DNA of 64,000 nucleotides. Origin: JAJKIV01 sp036741775. GTDB lineage: Bacteria; Gemmatimonadota; Gemmatimonadetes; Gemmatimonadales; Gemmatimonadaceae. Where the stretch lies: NCBI GenBank assembly GCA_036741775.1, contig DAINRQ010000010.1:1-64000 (forward strand). The letters are read 5' to 3'. Of the stretch, positions 7,491 to 15,565 are shown piece by piece. A program made the translations under genes and the position numbers. Position 1 is the stretch's first letter. The number at the start of each line of letters is the position of its first letter. A model generated the notes under the pieces. It was given only the letters and a program-made list of their open reading frames with translations. It was not told the origin of the DNA and searched no databases.

Positions 7491-9857
7491 ATGATGCAAC
7501 AAATCGAACGGACCTTCGCCGGTCGCCGTCTCCGCATCGAGACGGGGCGCATGGCGAAGCAGGCCGCCGGCTCGGCGGTCGTCCAGTTTGGAGACACGGT
7601 GGTCCTCGCTACGGTCACCGTCAGTGACCAGCAGAGCCCACTCCCGTTCTTCCCGCTCACGGTCGAGTACAAGGAGAAGAGCTACGCGGCCGGGAAGATC
7701 CCGGGCGGCTTCATCAAGCGCGAGGGGCGGCCGCAGGACGCCGAAATCCTCTCCGCCCGAATCATCGACCGGTCCATTCGCCCGCTCTTTCCCGAGGGGT
7801 TCAAGAACGAGGTCCAGGTCTTCGTCTACGTCATCTCCGCCGATCAGGAGAACGATGCCGACGTACTTGCGCTCGTGGCGACGTCGTATGCGCTGAACGC
7901 CTCGAGGATTCCGTTCTCGGCTCCGATCGCCGGCGTGCGCGTGGGGCGAATTCAGGGCAAGTGGGTGCTGAATCCAACGTTCCAGCAGCTCGCGTACAGC
8001 GACATGGAGCTCGTGGTCGCGGGGTCGCGCGACTCGATCGTGATGGTCGAAGGTGGCGCGCTCGAGGTCAGTGAGCCGGACGTGCTCGACGCCCTCACCG
8101 TTGCCCAGAAGGGAGTCCGTGAGCTCATCGACGCGCAGGAGGAGCTGTTCGCGAAGGCAGGCCGCGCGTCGAAAATGGAGTGGACGAAGGCCGAAGCGCC
8201 TGAAGGGATCGTTACCCGCGTGAAGGAGCTCGCGCAGGGGCGCATCAGCGAAGCGCTGAACCAGAAGGACAAGCACACGCGCATCGAGGCGGTGGAGCGG
8301 GCCAAGAAGGAGCTCGCGGAGCTCCTCCTCGCCGACTTCCCGGACAACGCCAAGGACATTCACACGCTACTCGGTGACGTCGAGTACCACAGCCTTCGGT
8401 CGCAAGTGCTCGAGAGCGGACACCGCGTGGATGGGCGTACATCGCGGGAGGTTCGTCCGATCAGCATCGACACCGGGCTGTTGCCGCGAGCGCACGGGTC
8501 GGCCTTGTTCACGCGGGGCCAGACACAGGCGCTCGTCGTCGCCACGTTAGGCACCCAGGAAGACGTGCAGCGCCTCGACTCGATCGACGAGGCGGGCGAG
8601 ACGACCAAGTCGTTCATGCTGCACTACAACTTCCCACCGTTCTCGACCGGCGAGGTGCGCCCGGTCCGCGGCACGAGCCGGCGCGAGATCGGCCACGGCA
8701 ATCTCGCCGAGCGTGCGTTGCAGGGTGTGCTGCCGCCGTTCGAGGAGTTCCCGTACACCATCCGGCTCGTGTCGGACGTGCTGGAATCCAACGGGTCGTC
8801 CTCGATGGCGTCGGTGTGCGGCGGGTCGCTCGCCCTGTTCGATGCGGGCGTCCCCACGCGCGCCGCGGTCGCCGGGGTTGCCATGGGGCTCATCAAGGAA
8901 GGATCGAAGTACGCGATCCTCACCGACATCCTCGGCACCGAGGACCACCTCGGCGACATGGACTTCAAGGTCGCGGGAACGACGAACGGCATCACGTCCA
9001 TCCAGATGGACATCAAGGTCGAGGGACTCGATCTCTCGATCATGCGCGAGGCGCTGGATCAGGCGCGCGAAGGCCGTCTGCACATTCTCGCCGAGATGGA
9101 GAAGGCGCTTGGCGCGCCGCGCCCGGAGCTGTCGCCCTACGCGCCGCGCATCGTGACCGTGCAGATCAATCCCGAGAAGATCGGCGATCTCATCGGACCG
9201 AAGGGTAAGACGATTCGCGGCATCCAGGACGAGACGGGCGCTGAAATCAGCGTGGACGACACGGGCACGGTGACGATCGCCGCGGTTGGTGGCGAGGCGA
9301 TGGAGCGCGCGCGCCAGATGGTGCAGGCCATCACACAGGAGCCGATCGTCGGTGAGGTGTACGAGGGGCTCGTGAAGAGCACGACCGCGTTCGGCGCCTT
9401 CGTCGAGATCCTGCCCGGGACCGAAGCGTTGCTTCACATCTCCGAGATGCGGCACGGTCGCACGGAGAAGACGGAGGATGTCGTCAAGAAGGGCGACCGC
9501 GTGAAGGTGAAGCTCATTGACCGTGACGAGCGAGGGCGCCTGCGTCTGTCGATGAAGGCGTTGCAGCCGAAGCCGGAGGGCGAAGCGGGTGACGGCGCTG
9601 GCAACGGTTCGGAGCCGCGTCGCGGTGACCGCGGTGACCGCGGCGACCGTGGTCCTCGTGCGGATCGGCCGCCTCGTGAAGCTGTCGGCGCGGCGGCGGG
9701 GGAAGCGGCGGAAGCGGACGAGCCGTCGTACGCCGCGCGCGCGTCGGCCGAGGAAGGTGAGGGTGAAGCGGACGAGGCGGGCGGCCGAGCCGAGCGGCCT
9801 CGGCGTCCTCGTGGCCGCGGGCGTGGCGGCCCCGGTGGAGGGCGGTCCCGCGAGTGA
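7491..9857 (+). CDS. pnp: Polyribonucleotide nucleotidyltransferase
   Basis: Phosphorolytic 3'-5' exoribonuclease of the RNA degradosome. The 788-residue product has two RNase PH cores (roughly 10-210 and 310-540) separated by a helical domain. A KH domain follows (the IGDLIGPKGKTIRGIQ motif, about 565), then an S1 domain (GEVYEGLVKSTTAFGAFVE to LRLSMK, about 620-690). The last roughly 95 residues are an unusual low-complexity tail, first acidic/Gly-rich with RGD repeats (RRGDRGDRGDRG) and then Arg/Gly-rich. I chose ATG 7491 (MMQQIERTF) because a GAGG lies upstream at proper distance. An earlier in-frame start at 7449 is less likely. The stop overlaps the next gene (GTGA). Confidence 0.96.
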   Translation: MMQQIERTFAGRRLRIETGRMAKQAAGSAVVQFGDTVVLATVTVSDQQSPLPFFPLTVEYKEKSYAAGKIPGGFIKREGRPQDAEILSARIIDRSIRPLFPEGFKNEVQVFVYVISADQENDADVLALVATSYALNASRIPFSAPIAGVRVGRIQGKWVLNPTFQQLAYSDMELVVAGSRDSIVMVEGGALEVSEPDVLDALTVAQKGVRELIDAQEELFAKAGRASKMEWTKAEAPEGIVTRVKELAQGRISEALNQKDKHTRIEAVERAKKELAELLLADFPDNAKDIHTLLGDVEYHSLRSQVLESGHRVDGRTSREVRPISIDTGLLPRAHGSALFTRGQTQALVVATLGTQEDVQRLDSIDEAGETTKSFMLHYNFPPFSTGEVRPVRGTSRREIGHGNLAERALQGVLPPFEEFPYTIRLVSDVLESNGSSSMASVCGGSLALFDAGVPTRAAVAGVAMGLIKEGSKYAILTDILGTEDHLGDMDFKVAGTTNGITSIQMDIKVEGLDLSIMREALDQAREGRLHILAEMEKALGAPRPELSPYAPRIVTVQINPEKIGDLIGPKGKTIRGIQDETGAEISVDDTGTVTIAAVGGEAMERARQMVQAITQEPIVGEVYEGLVKSTTAFGAFVEILPGTEALLHISEMRHGRTEKTEDVVKKGDRVKVKLIDRDERGRLRLSMKALQPKPEGEAGDGAGNGSEPRRGDRGDRGDRGPRADRPPREAVGAAAGEAAEADEPSYAARASAEEGEGEADEAGGRAERPRRPRGRGRGGPGGGRSRE

Positions 9858-11128
9858 TTACCCGCGTCGACACGCGCCTGACCAAGGCGCTCCGGCGCTC
9901 CATCTTGCCGAACGGACTGACCGTGCTCTCGGAGACCATGCCGGGTGTACGGTCGGTCGCGTTTGGGGCGTGGGTGCGCTCGGCGTCCATTCACGAGTCC
10001 CGGGACCGCATGGGCGTCTCGCACATGCTCGAGCACATGGTGTTCAAGGGCACGCGCAAGCGATCGCCGCGGGACATCGCGCTCGCGCTCGAGGTGCTGG
10101 GCGGTTCGCTCGATGCGTACACGGCGCGTGAGCACACTTCGTTTCAGGCGCGGGTACTGGACGAGCACCTGCCACAAGCGGCCGACGTCATCGCGGACCT
10201 CATGTTCAGTCCGACGTTGCGGGCGGCCGACCTCTCGCTCGAGCGGAAGGTCGTGCTCGAGGAAATCAGCATGGTCGATGACACCCCGGATGACCTCGTG
10301 TTCGAGCTGCACAACGAGGCGCTCTGGGGCCTACACCCGTACGGGTACTCGATTCTCGGCACGCGCGACACGGTGTCGGCGCTGAGTGTGGCGGATCTGC
10401 GGGAGTTGCACGCGCGGGCATATCAGCCCGAGCACATCGTGGTCGCGGTGTCGGGCAACGTGGATCACGACGAGCTGCTGGACACACTCGGTCGGACTGG
10501 ATGGGGCGACGTGCCCCGCGGCGACACGCCGCCCGCCGTGACCGCTGTGCCCGTGGCGGCGCCACCGCGCACGGTGCACGTGGAGCGCGACACGACGCAG
10601 GCGCACATCGTATTCGGCTCGCCGGCGGTCGCGCACGGTGACCCTCGTCGTTATGCAATGCTGCTCGTGAGCATGTTGCTCGGCGGCGGCATGAGTTCTC
10701 GACTGTTTCAACGGGTCCGCGAGGAGCTCGGCCTCGCGTACTCGGTGTACACGTTCCAGTCGTTCCATGCGGACACCGGCGTCCACGGGGTCTACGTCGG
10801 GACCTCGCCGTCGAACACCACCGCCGCAGCCGACGCCATTCGGAGTGAGCTTCGTCTCCTCGCGGAGCAGGGGATTCCCGAAGCGGAGATCGCGGCGGGC
10901 AAGAGCCAGTTGAAGGGCCAGTTGACACTGTCACTGGAGAGCGTTTCGTCGCGCATGTATCGCGCGGCTGCGGTGGAGCTCTACCGCGAACCGTACAAGC
11001 CGCTCGACGAATTGCTGGCGGAGATCGATCGTATTGACGCCGGCACCGTCGCGGACCTCTGTCGTGAATTCTTCGCGCCCGACGCGCAGACGGTGCTCAC
11101 GCTCGGCCCCGTCGCCTCGGCGCACTGA
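9854..11128 (+). CDS. M16-family (insulinase-like) zinc peptidase
   Basis: Processing-peptidase-like protein of 424 residues. It has the inverted zinc motif HxxEH as HMLEHMVFKGTRKR (about residues 57-61) and downstream Glu-containing helices (LEVLGGSLDAYTAREHTSF). A second M16 half contains the family's Arg/Tyr segment (FQRVREELGLAYSVYTF). There is no signal peptide, so it is probably cytoplasmic. The position right after pnp with a GTGA overlap is the common pnp-M16 arrangement. The substrate is unknown. Confidence 0.93.
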   Translation: MITRVDTRLTKALRRSILPNGLTVLSETMPGVRSVAFGAWVRSASIHESRDRMGVSHMLEHMVFKGTRKRSPRDIALALEVLGGSLDAYTAREHTSFQARVLDEHLPQAADVIADLMFSPTLRAADLSLERKVVLEEISMVDDTPDDLVFELHNEALWGLHPYGYSILGTRDTVSALSVADLRELHARAYQPEHIVVAVSGNVDHDELLDTLGRTGWGDVPRGDTPPAVTAVPVAAPPRTVHVERDTTQAHIVFGSPAVAHGDPRRYAMLLVSMLLGGGMSSRLFQRVREELGLAYSVYTFQSFHADTGVHGVYVGTSPSNTTAAADAIRSELRLLAEQGIPEAEIAAGKSQLKGQLTLSLESVSSRMYRAAAVELYREPYKPLDELLAEIDRIDAGTVADLCREFFAPDAQTVLTLGPVASAH

Positions 11129-11157
11129 CTCCGACCACCCACCATTACGGCACGATT

Positions 11158-12273
11158 ATGCGCATTGGAGTTCCGAAAGAGATCAAGACGAATGAGAACC
11201 GTATCGCGCTCGTTCCGGCGGGGGCGGAGGCACTCGTTTCCGCCGGGCACTCGGTGGTGATCGAGCGCGGCGCGGGGGAGGGGAGTGGGTTCACCGATGA
11301 GATGTACACCGAGGTGGGAGCGACGATTGCACCGGACGCGGCGACGGTGTGGCGCGATGCCGAGATGGTCATGAAGGTGAAGGAGCCGATCGCGGTCGAG
11401 TGGCCGCACATGCGGCAGGGCCAGGTGATCTTCACCTACTTTCACTTCGCTGCCGACGAGCCCCTAACGCGGGCCCACATGGACTCGGGCGCCATCTGCA
11501 TCGCGTACGAGACGGTGGAGCTCCCGACGCGCGAGCTCCCACTCCTCACGCCAATGTCGGAGGTCGCGGGGCGGATGGCGGTCCAGGAGGGCGCGAAGTA
11601 TCTGGAGAAGCTGTACGGCGGGCGCGGGGTGTTGCTCGGTGGCGTGCCCGGCGTTCCCCCGGCGAAAGTCGTCATCCTCGGCGGAGGGGTCGTGGGCATC
11701 AACGCCGCCAAGATGGCGGCAGGAATGGGAGCGAAGGTGGTGGTGCTCGATATCTCGCTCGAGCGCCTTCGCTATCTCTCCGATGTGATGCCGGCCAACG
11801 TGCAGCTCGTCTACTCGAACCGGCACAACATTCTCGAGCAGATCCAGACCGCCGACCTCGTGGTCGGGGGCGTCCTGATTCCCGGCGCGAAGGCGCCGCG
11901 CCTCGTGCGTCGTGAGGACCTCAAGCGGATGCAGCCAGGCTCGGTGATCGTGGACGTCGCCATCGATCAGGGCGGGTGTGTGGAAACGATCAAGGCGACC
12001 ACGCACGAGAACCCGACGTACGTGGTTGACGGCGTGATTCACTACGGGGTGGCGAACATGCCGGGCGGCGTGCCGCGCACGTCGACTCTCGCTCTGACGA
12101 ACGCCACGTTCCCGTATGCGCTCAGGCTCGCGAAGAAGGGGTGGAAGCAGGCGCTCAAGGACGATCCGGCGCTCCTCAAGGGGCTGAACATGATCGAAGG
12201 CAGGGTCACCTATCCGGGGGTCGCGGAGGCGTTCGGATTGCCGTACACGGATCCGTCCACGTGTCTGGCGTGA
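11158..12273 (+). CDS. ald: Alanine dehydrogenase
   Basis: NAD-dependent oxidative deamination of L-alanine to pyruvate, linking amino-acid and central carbon metabolism. It has 371 residues, the family size. The N-terminus MRIGVPKEIKTNENRIAL is typical. The pyruvate-binding Lys (VMKVKEP, about 75) and His (YFHFAAD, about 96) are present, and so is the Rossmann loop GGGVVGINAAKMAAGMGAKV at about 177. The C-terminal VDGVIHYGVANMPGGVPRT segment fits. The stop is shared with the dut GTG start (GTGA). Confidence 0.96.
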   Translation: MRIGVPKEIKTNENRIALVPAGAEALVSAGHSVVIERGAGEGSGFTDEMYTEVGATIAPDAATVWRDAEMVMKVKEPIAVEWPHMRQGQVIFTYFHFAADEPLTRAHMDSGAICIAYETVELPTRELPLLTPMSEVAGRMAVQEGAKYLEKLYGGRGVLLGGVPGVPPAKVVILGGGVVGINAAKMAAGMGAKVVVLDISLERLRYLSDVMPANVQLVYSNRHNILEQIQTADLVVGGVLIPGAKAPRLVRREDLKRMQPGSVIVDVAIDQGGCVETIKATTHENPTYVVDGVIHYGVANMPGGVPRTSTLALTNATFPYALRLAKKGWKQALKDDPALLKGLNMIEGRVTYPGVAEAFGLPYTDPSTCLA

Positions 12274-12710
12274 ACCAGGTTCGGGTTCTCCGGTTACCGA
12301 ACAATCCCGATCTCCCGCTGCCGGCTCGACGCACGTCCGGTTCCGCAGGCTTCGACCTCGCGTCCGCGGAGCCGGATTTCGTGCTGGCGCCCGGCGAGCG
12401 TCGGCTCGTCTCGACCGGCCTCGCGATCGAGCTGCCGCCCGGCGTGGAGGGGCAGGTTCGCCCACGCTCGGGGTTGGCGCTGCGCCACGGCCTAACGATG
12501 CCGAACGCGCCGGGGACGATCGATTCCGACTATCGGGGCGAGCTCAAAGTGATTCTCCAGAACAGCGGGGCGGATCCGGTCCCAATTGCGCGCGGCGACC
12601 GCATCGCGCAGGTGGTGTTCGCGCGGTACGAGACGCCGGTGCTCGTGGACGCGACGGAGCTCGAGGAGTCGGCGCGCGGCCCCGGAGGGTTTGGCAGCAC
12701 TGGCGTGTAG
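12270..12710 (+). CDS. dut: Deoxyuridine 5'-triphosphate nucleotidohydrolase (dUTPase)
   Basis: Hydrolyses dUTP to dUMP and PPi, keeping uracil out of DNA. The 146-residue trimeric-type dUTPase shows its motifs in order: SAGFDLAS, RPRSGLALRHGLTMPNAPGTIDSDYRGE, the GDRIAQVVF motif and the C-terminal RGPGGFGSTG arm. I chose the GTG at 12270, which overlaps the ald stop by 4 bases, because anything further upstream lies in ald. A 474-base non-coding stretch follows. Confidence 0.96.
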   Translation: MNQVRVLRLPNNPDLPLPARRTSGSAGFDLASAEPDFVLAPGERRLVSTGLAIELPPGVEGQVRPRSGLALRHGLTMPNAPGTIDSDYRGELKVILQNSGADPVPIARGDRIAQVVFARYETPVLVDATELEESARGPGGFGSTGV

Positions 12711-13184
12711 GGAACTCCCGGCAACCGGGAACGGAGCGCCGGGGACAGCGACTTGCGCCGCGACCAGCCCGGCAACCAGCGCTGATTTGCCCGGGTGAGG
12801 GTCAGAGTGCCAACGCATCGCGTCATCGGGCGGGACGCGGACGACGCGGCAGCGGCGAACGCGGGAAGGGCCGCGGGGGAACACCTCGCGCGTTCAGGGA
12901 CTTTCGTGGCGGCCCGGTCGGAACGGCGATGGGCGCGGATGAGGCGGAAACGGCCGGATAACGTGTTGGGTATCGGGAACGGGGGATCGGGGGAGAGGGC
13001 GCCATGTGACGGTGGCGTCCTGCGCGGCTGGTCACACGTCATTCCCACTCGACGGGTGAGGGGGCGACCCGGCCTTGGAGCGGTCCGCACCATGCGCGAG
13101 GAGCTCTCACGGCCGACGAGTCACCCGGTCTGCAACATTCTGCCATCCTGCCCGATGCCGTTGGGATAGAAGCTCGGCGTCGCG
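12711..13184 (+). other. 474-base stretch without a convincing gene
   Basis: Lies between dut and the deacetylase gene. Short open frames here have no recognisable domain, and I see no tRNA, insertion sequence or clear terminator. The first part contains a short inverted motif (CCCGG, CAA, CCGGG near 12718-12730). The middle is G-rich. It may hold the promoter of the downstream gene, but I cannot point to convincing -35 and -10 elements. It is unusual in a window where genes normally touch. Confidence 0.5.
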
Positions 13185-14000
13185 ATGGATCGCCGGCCGA
13201 GATCCAAACCCTTCGGTGCGAGGATTGCGGGTTCGGAGGCTGTGATCCCACCGGTTCTCTGCTATCACAAGATCGAACGACGTCGCGAGCTCGGCGTCAC
13301 ACGAGTCTCGCCGCGGAAGTTCGCCGCGCAGATGCACGCGCTCGCGCGCGCGGGGTGGCGCGGCATTCCGCTGGACGAGTTTGCGGCGTGCGTTCGAGGA
13401 GAGCGCCCCCCAGCCGATCGTGCCGCCCTCATTACGTTCGACGATGCCTATCGCGGGCTACGCGACCATGCGTTCCCCGTGCTGCGCGACCTCGGTTTCC
13501 GCGCCGCGTGCTTCGTGATTACCGACTACGCGGGGCGGCTCAATCGATGGGACGTCGCGTACGGCGGGCGTCGTTTCGCCCACCTCACGTGGCGGGACAT
13601 CGAGCGATGGCAGGCGCACGGCATCGCGTTCGGATCGCACACCGCGTCTCACCCGCGGCTGCCGTGGGTCGGTGACAATCGCCTGCGCGACGAGCTCGCG
13701 CGCTCGCGGCTCGCGCTCGCTGACGCGTTAGGCACGCCCCCGACCGCCATCGCGTATCCGTTCGGGGCGGCGACGGCGCGGGAGCGCATCGCCGCATCGC
13801 GCGCCGGCTATGACCTCGGATTCGGACTCGGCAGCCGTTGGCGTGGCGATCCGCTCCACGTGCCGCGACACGCCGTGCACTGCTGGTCGTCGCGGCTGCC
13901 GGGCATCGGGCCGCTCGCCCCGCTCGAGCGCGCCGCCGCGTCCGTGGCCGGGCGATGCGCCGTGGGCACGAGCGTCTGGCTCCACCTAACGTCCGCCTAG
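13185..14000 (+). CDS. Polysaccharide deacetylase (NodB-fold) family protein
   Basis: A 271-residue CE4/NodB-homology protein. Motif 1, TFDD (in ALITFDDAYRG, about 86), gives the catalytic Asp and a metal Asp. Motif 2, SHTASHP (about 150), gives the two metal His residues. Motif 3 is AYPFGA (about 190). The N-terminal VLCYHKI is typical of the secreted or lipid-linked sugar deacetylase group. No signal peptide is visible from the ATG at 13185; a GTG at 13242 is an alternative start. The likely substrate is an N-acetylated polysaccharide or glycolipid, not determinable here. The TAG stop shares the bases CTAG with the stop of the convergent flavoprotein gene. Confidence 0.85.
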   Translation: MDRRPRSKPFGARIAGSEAVIPPVLCYHKIERRRELGVTRVSPRKFAAQMHALARAGWRGIPLDEFAACVRGERPPADRAALITFDDAYRGLRDHAFPVLRDLGFRAACFVITDYAGRLNRWDVAYGGRRFAHLTWRDIERWQAHGIAFGSHTASHPRLPWVGDNRLRDELARSRLALADALGTPPTAIAYPFGAATARERIAASRAGYDLGFGLGSRWRGDPLHVPRHAVHCWSSRLPGIGPLAPLERAAASVAGRCAVGTSVWLHLTSA

Positions 14001-15229
14001 ACGAAATACTTCGCGATCACCGGCAGCAGCCCAGGGTGCCGCACGAGGGCGACGCCAAAGATGCGCCCCAGCGTTCGCCGCCGTTCCGGTATCCGGCTGA
14101 CCGTCGCGGCGAGCCCATCGAAGAACGCGTCGTCGAATCGTGCGAGCGCTTCCTTCACCTGGTAGAAGCGGACGTGGTCGTCGCCGAGCAGGCGCATCCA
14201 TCGCTCGTGGTAGGGTGCGAGCGCGGCCGCGGTGGTCGCACCCCGCGCGAGCGCGCCGACGATCGTCTCCGCCGCGAGGCGGCCAGCCTTCATCGCATTG
14301 ACGATCCCGCCCCCTGACAACGGATTGATCATGTGCGCCGCATCGCCGCAGAGGACGAGTCCATCGGCCACCGTCGCACGAATCGTTGCCGCCACGATGA
14401 CTCCGCCCACCGTCCGACTCGTCAGGCGGCCGGCCGGGAAGTGCGCGGCGACGTACGCGTCGAGCCACTGCACAGCCGATCGTCCGCCGGCGCGGAGGCC
14501 GAGGACACCGAGGCCGACGTTCGCCGACTGCTCGCTTTTCGGAAACACCCACGCATAACCACCCGGAGCAACGCGGTCGCCGAAATGGAGCACGATCGCG
14601 CTCGGGTCGATGCCGCTATCCTCGATCACGTACTGAGCGCAGCTCTCCATGTCGCGTGCGCGGACGCGAGTGTCGATTCCGGCCCAGCGCCCGACAGCAC
14701 CTTCAACGCCGTCCGCGCCGACGACGACGCGCGCCCGGATGTCGCCAGTCTCACCTTGATGGCCATTCTGGACGGTCACGCGCCATCGATCCGCGTCGCG
14801 GCGCATTCCGAGCGCTTCGACTCGCGTGCGAATGTCAGCACCGGCCGCCGACGCCTGCGCCGCGATCACCCCCTCGAATCCCGTCCGATCGAGAATGTAT
14901 CCGACATCACCCTCGGCGACGCGTACCTCCCGGCCGTTGGGGGCGCGGAACACGACGCGTGTAATTCGTCGCGAAACCCACGACGCGCCGATCGGGTCGA
15001 GGAACTCCGACACACCTGCCGAGCCGACCCCCTCACCGCACCGAACCGGTGCGCCGACAACCGGATCGCGCTCGATGAGGACGACGGTCGGTGCCGGCCG
15101 GGCGCTGGCGACTTCGCGCGCCGCAATCAGCCCCGCGGGCCCGCCGCCAACGATGAGAACGTCGCAATCTTCGGCGCGCCGGGTCGCCGCGCGCACCGGC
15201 CGTTCCTGGTCCACGTCGTCGCTAGGCAC
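13997..15229 (-). CDS. Geranylgeranyl reductase family FAD-dependent oxidoreductase
   Basis: A 410-residue flavoprotein of the geranylgeranyl/digeranylgeranyl-glycerophospholipid reductase group. The FAD-binding loop is VGGGPAGLIAAREVA (about 26-41), followed by the ERD strand end. The family CGEGV motif (about 67) and the second FAD motif LVLCGDAAHMINPLSGGGI (about 306) are present. The C-terminus is helical. It overlaps the ferredoxin gene upstream by 8 bases, so it is probably translated with its own electron donor. In known members ferredoxin-type donors feed FAD to saturate prenyl chains, so a role in reducing polyprenyl lipids or quinone side chains is an inference. Confidence 0.85.
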   Translation of the reverse strand: MPSDDVDQERPVRAATRRAEDCDVLIVGGGPAGLIAAREVASARPAPTVVLIERDPVVGAPVRCGEGVGSAGVSEFLDPIGASWVSRRITRVVFRAPNGREVRVAEGDVGYILDRTGFEGVIAAQASAAGADIRTRVEALGMRRDADRWRVTVQNGHQGETGDIRARVVVGADGVEGAVGRWAGIDTRVRARDMESCAQYVIEDSGIDPSAIVLHFGDRVAPGGYAWVFPKSEQSANVGLGVLGLRAGGRSAVQWLDAYVAAHFPAGRLTSRTVGGVIVAATIRATVADGLVLCGDAAHMINPLSGGGIVNAMKAGRLAAETIVGALARGATTAAALAPYHERWMRLLGDDHVRFYQVKEALARFDDAFFDGLAATVSRIPERRRTLGRIFGVALVRHPGLLPVIAKYFV

Positions 15230-15428
15230 CTCGATCCACCATCGCGAGTGCCGACACCGGACATGGCGCGATACACTTTTGACACCCTGTGCACGCTCGC
15301 GCGTCTATATGCAGTCCGGAATGACGCAGCGTGATCGCGACCGGTGGGCACAACGGCACGCACAACCCACACTCGTCGCAGCGTTGGGGGTCGACGATCG
15401 CGACTCGGAGAGATGCACCAGATGCCAT
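15222..15428 (-). CDS. 2[4Fe-4S] ferredoxin
   Basis: A 68-residue bacterial-type ferredoxin with two cluster motifs: CDECGLCVPLCP (about 17-28) and CTGCQKCIAPCP (about 46-57). It is expected to be a soluble, low-potential electron carrier. It lies directly upstream of, and overlaps, the geranylgeranyl-reductase-like gene, which makes it the obvious redox partner. It starts at ATG 15428. A good promoter ends only 8 bases upstream, so the mRNA may be leaderless. Confidence 0.93.
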   Translation of the reverse strand: MASGASLRVAIVDPQRCDECGLCVPLCPPVAITLRHSGLHIDARACTGCQKCIAPCPVSALAMVDRGA

Positions 15429-15436
15429 CGCGCGCG

Positions 15437-15465
15437 ACGTTACGGACGAGTGTAGGTTGTGTCAA
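15437..15465 (-). promoter_or_regulatory. Promoter of the ferredoxin-flavoprotein operon
   Basis: On the minus strand: consensus -35 TTGACA (15460-15465), 17-base spacer, -10 TAACGT (15437-15442). The expected start is at about 15430, 0-2 bases before the ferredoxin ATG, which implies a leaderless transcript. Confidence 0.6.
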
Positions 15466-15474
15466 GCCAATGCC

Positions 15475-15503
15475 TTGCTCGCTCTTACCCGCACCGCTAC
15501 TTT
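15475..15503 (+). promoter_or_regulatory. Candidate promoter of the mreB operon
   Basis: TTGCTC (15475-15480), 17-base spacer, TACTTT (15498-15503), about 55 bases before the mreB ATG. It matches the consensus only moderately, but it is the best candidate in the divergent gap. Confidence 0.4.
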
Positions 15504-15565
15504 ACGTCCCGATGTACTGCTGTACGATCCTTCCGTGCCCTCGGCACGTCTCGAGCCCCTGCTAG

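Noticed and set aside
12795..13169. Open frame in the non-coding stretch after dut
   Set aside because: Arg-rich composition, no ribosome site and no recognisable domain; looks like a random frame in G+C-rich DNA.
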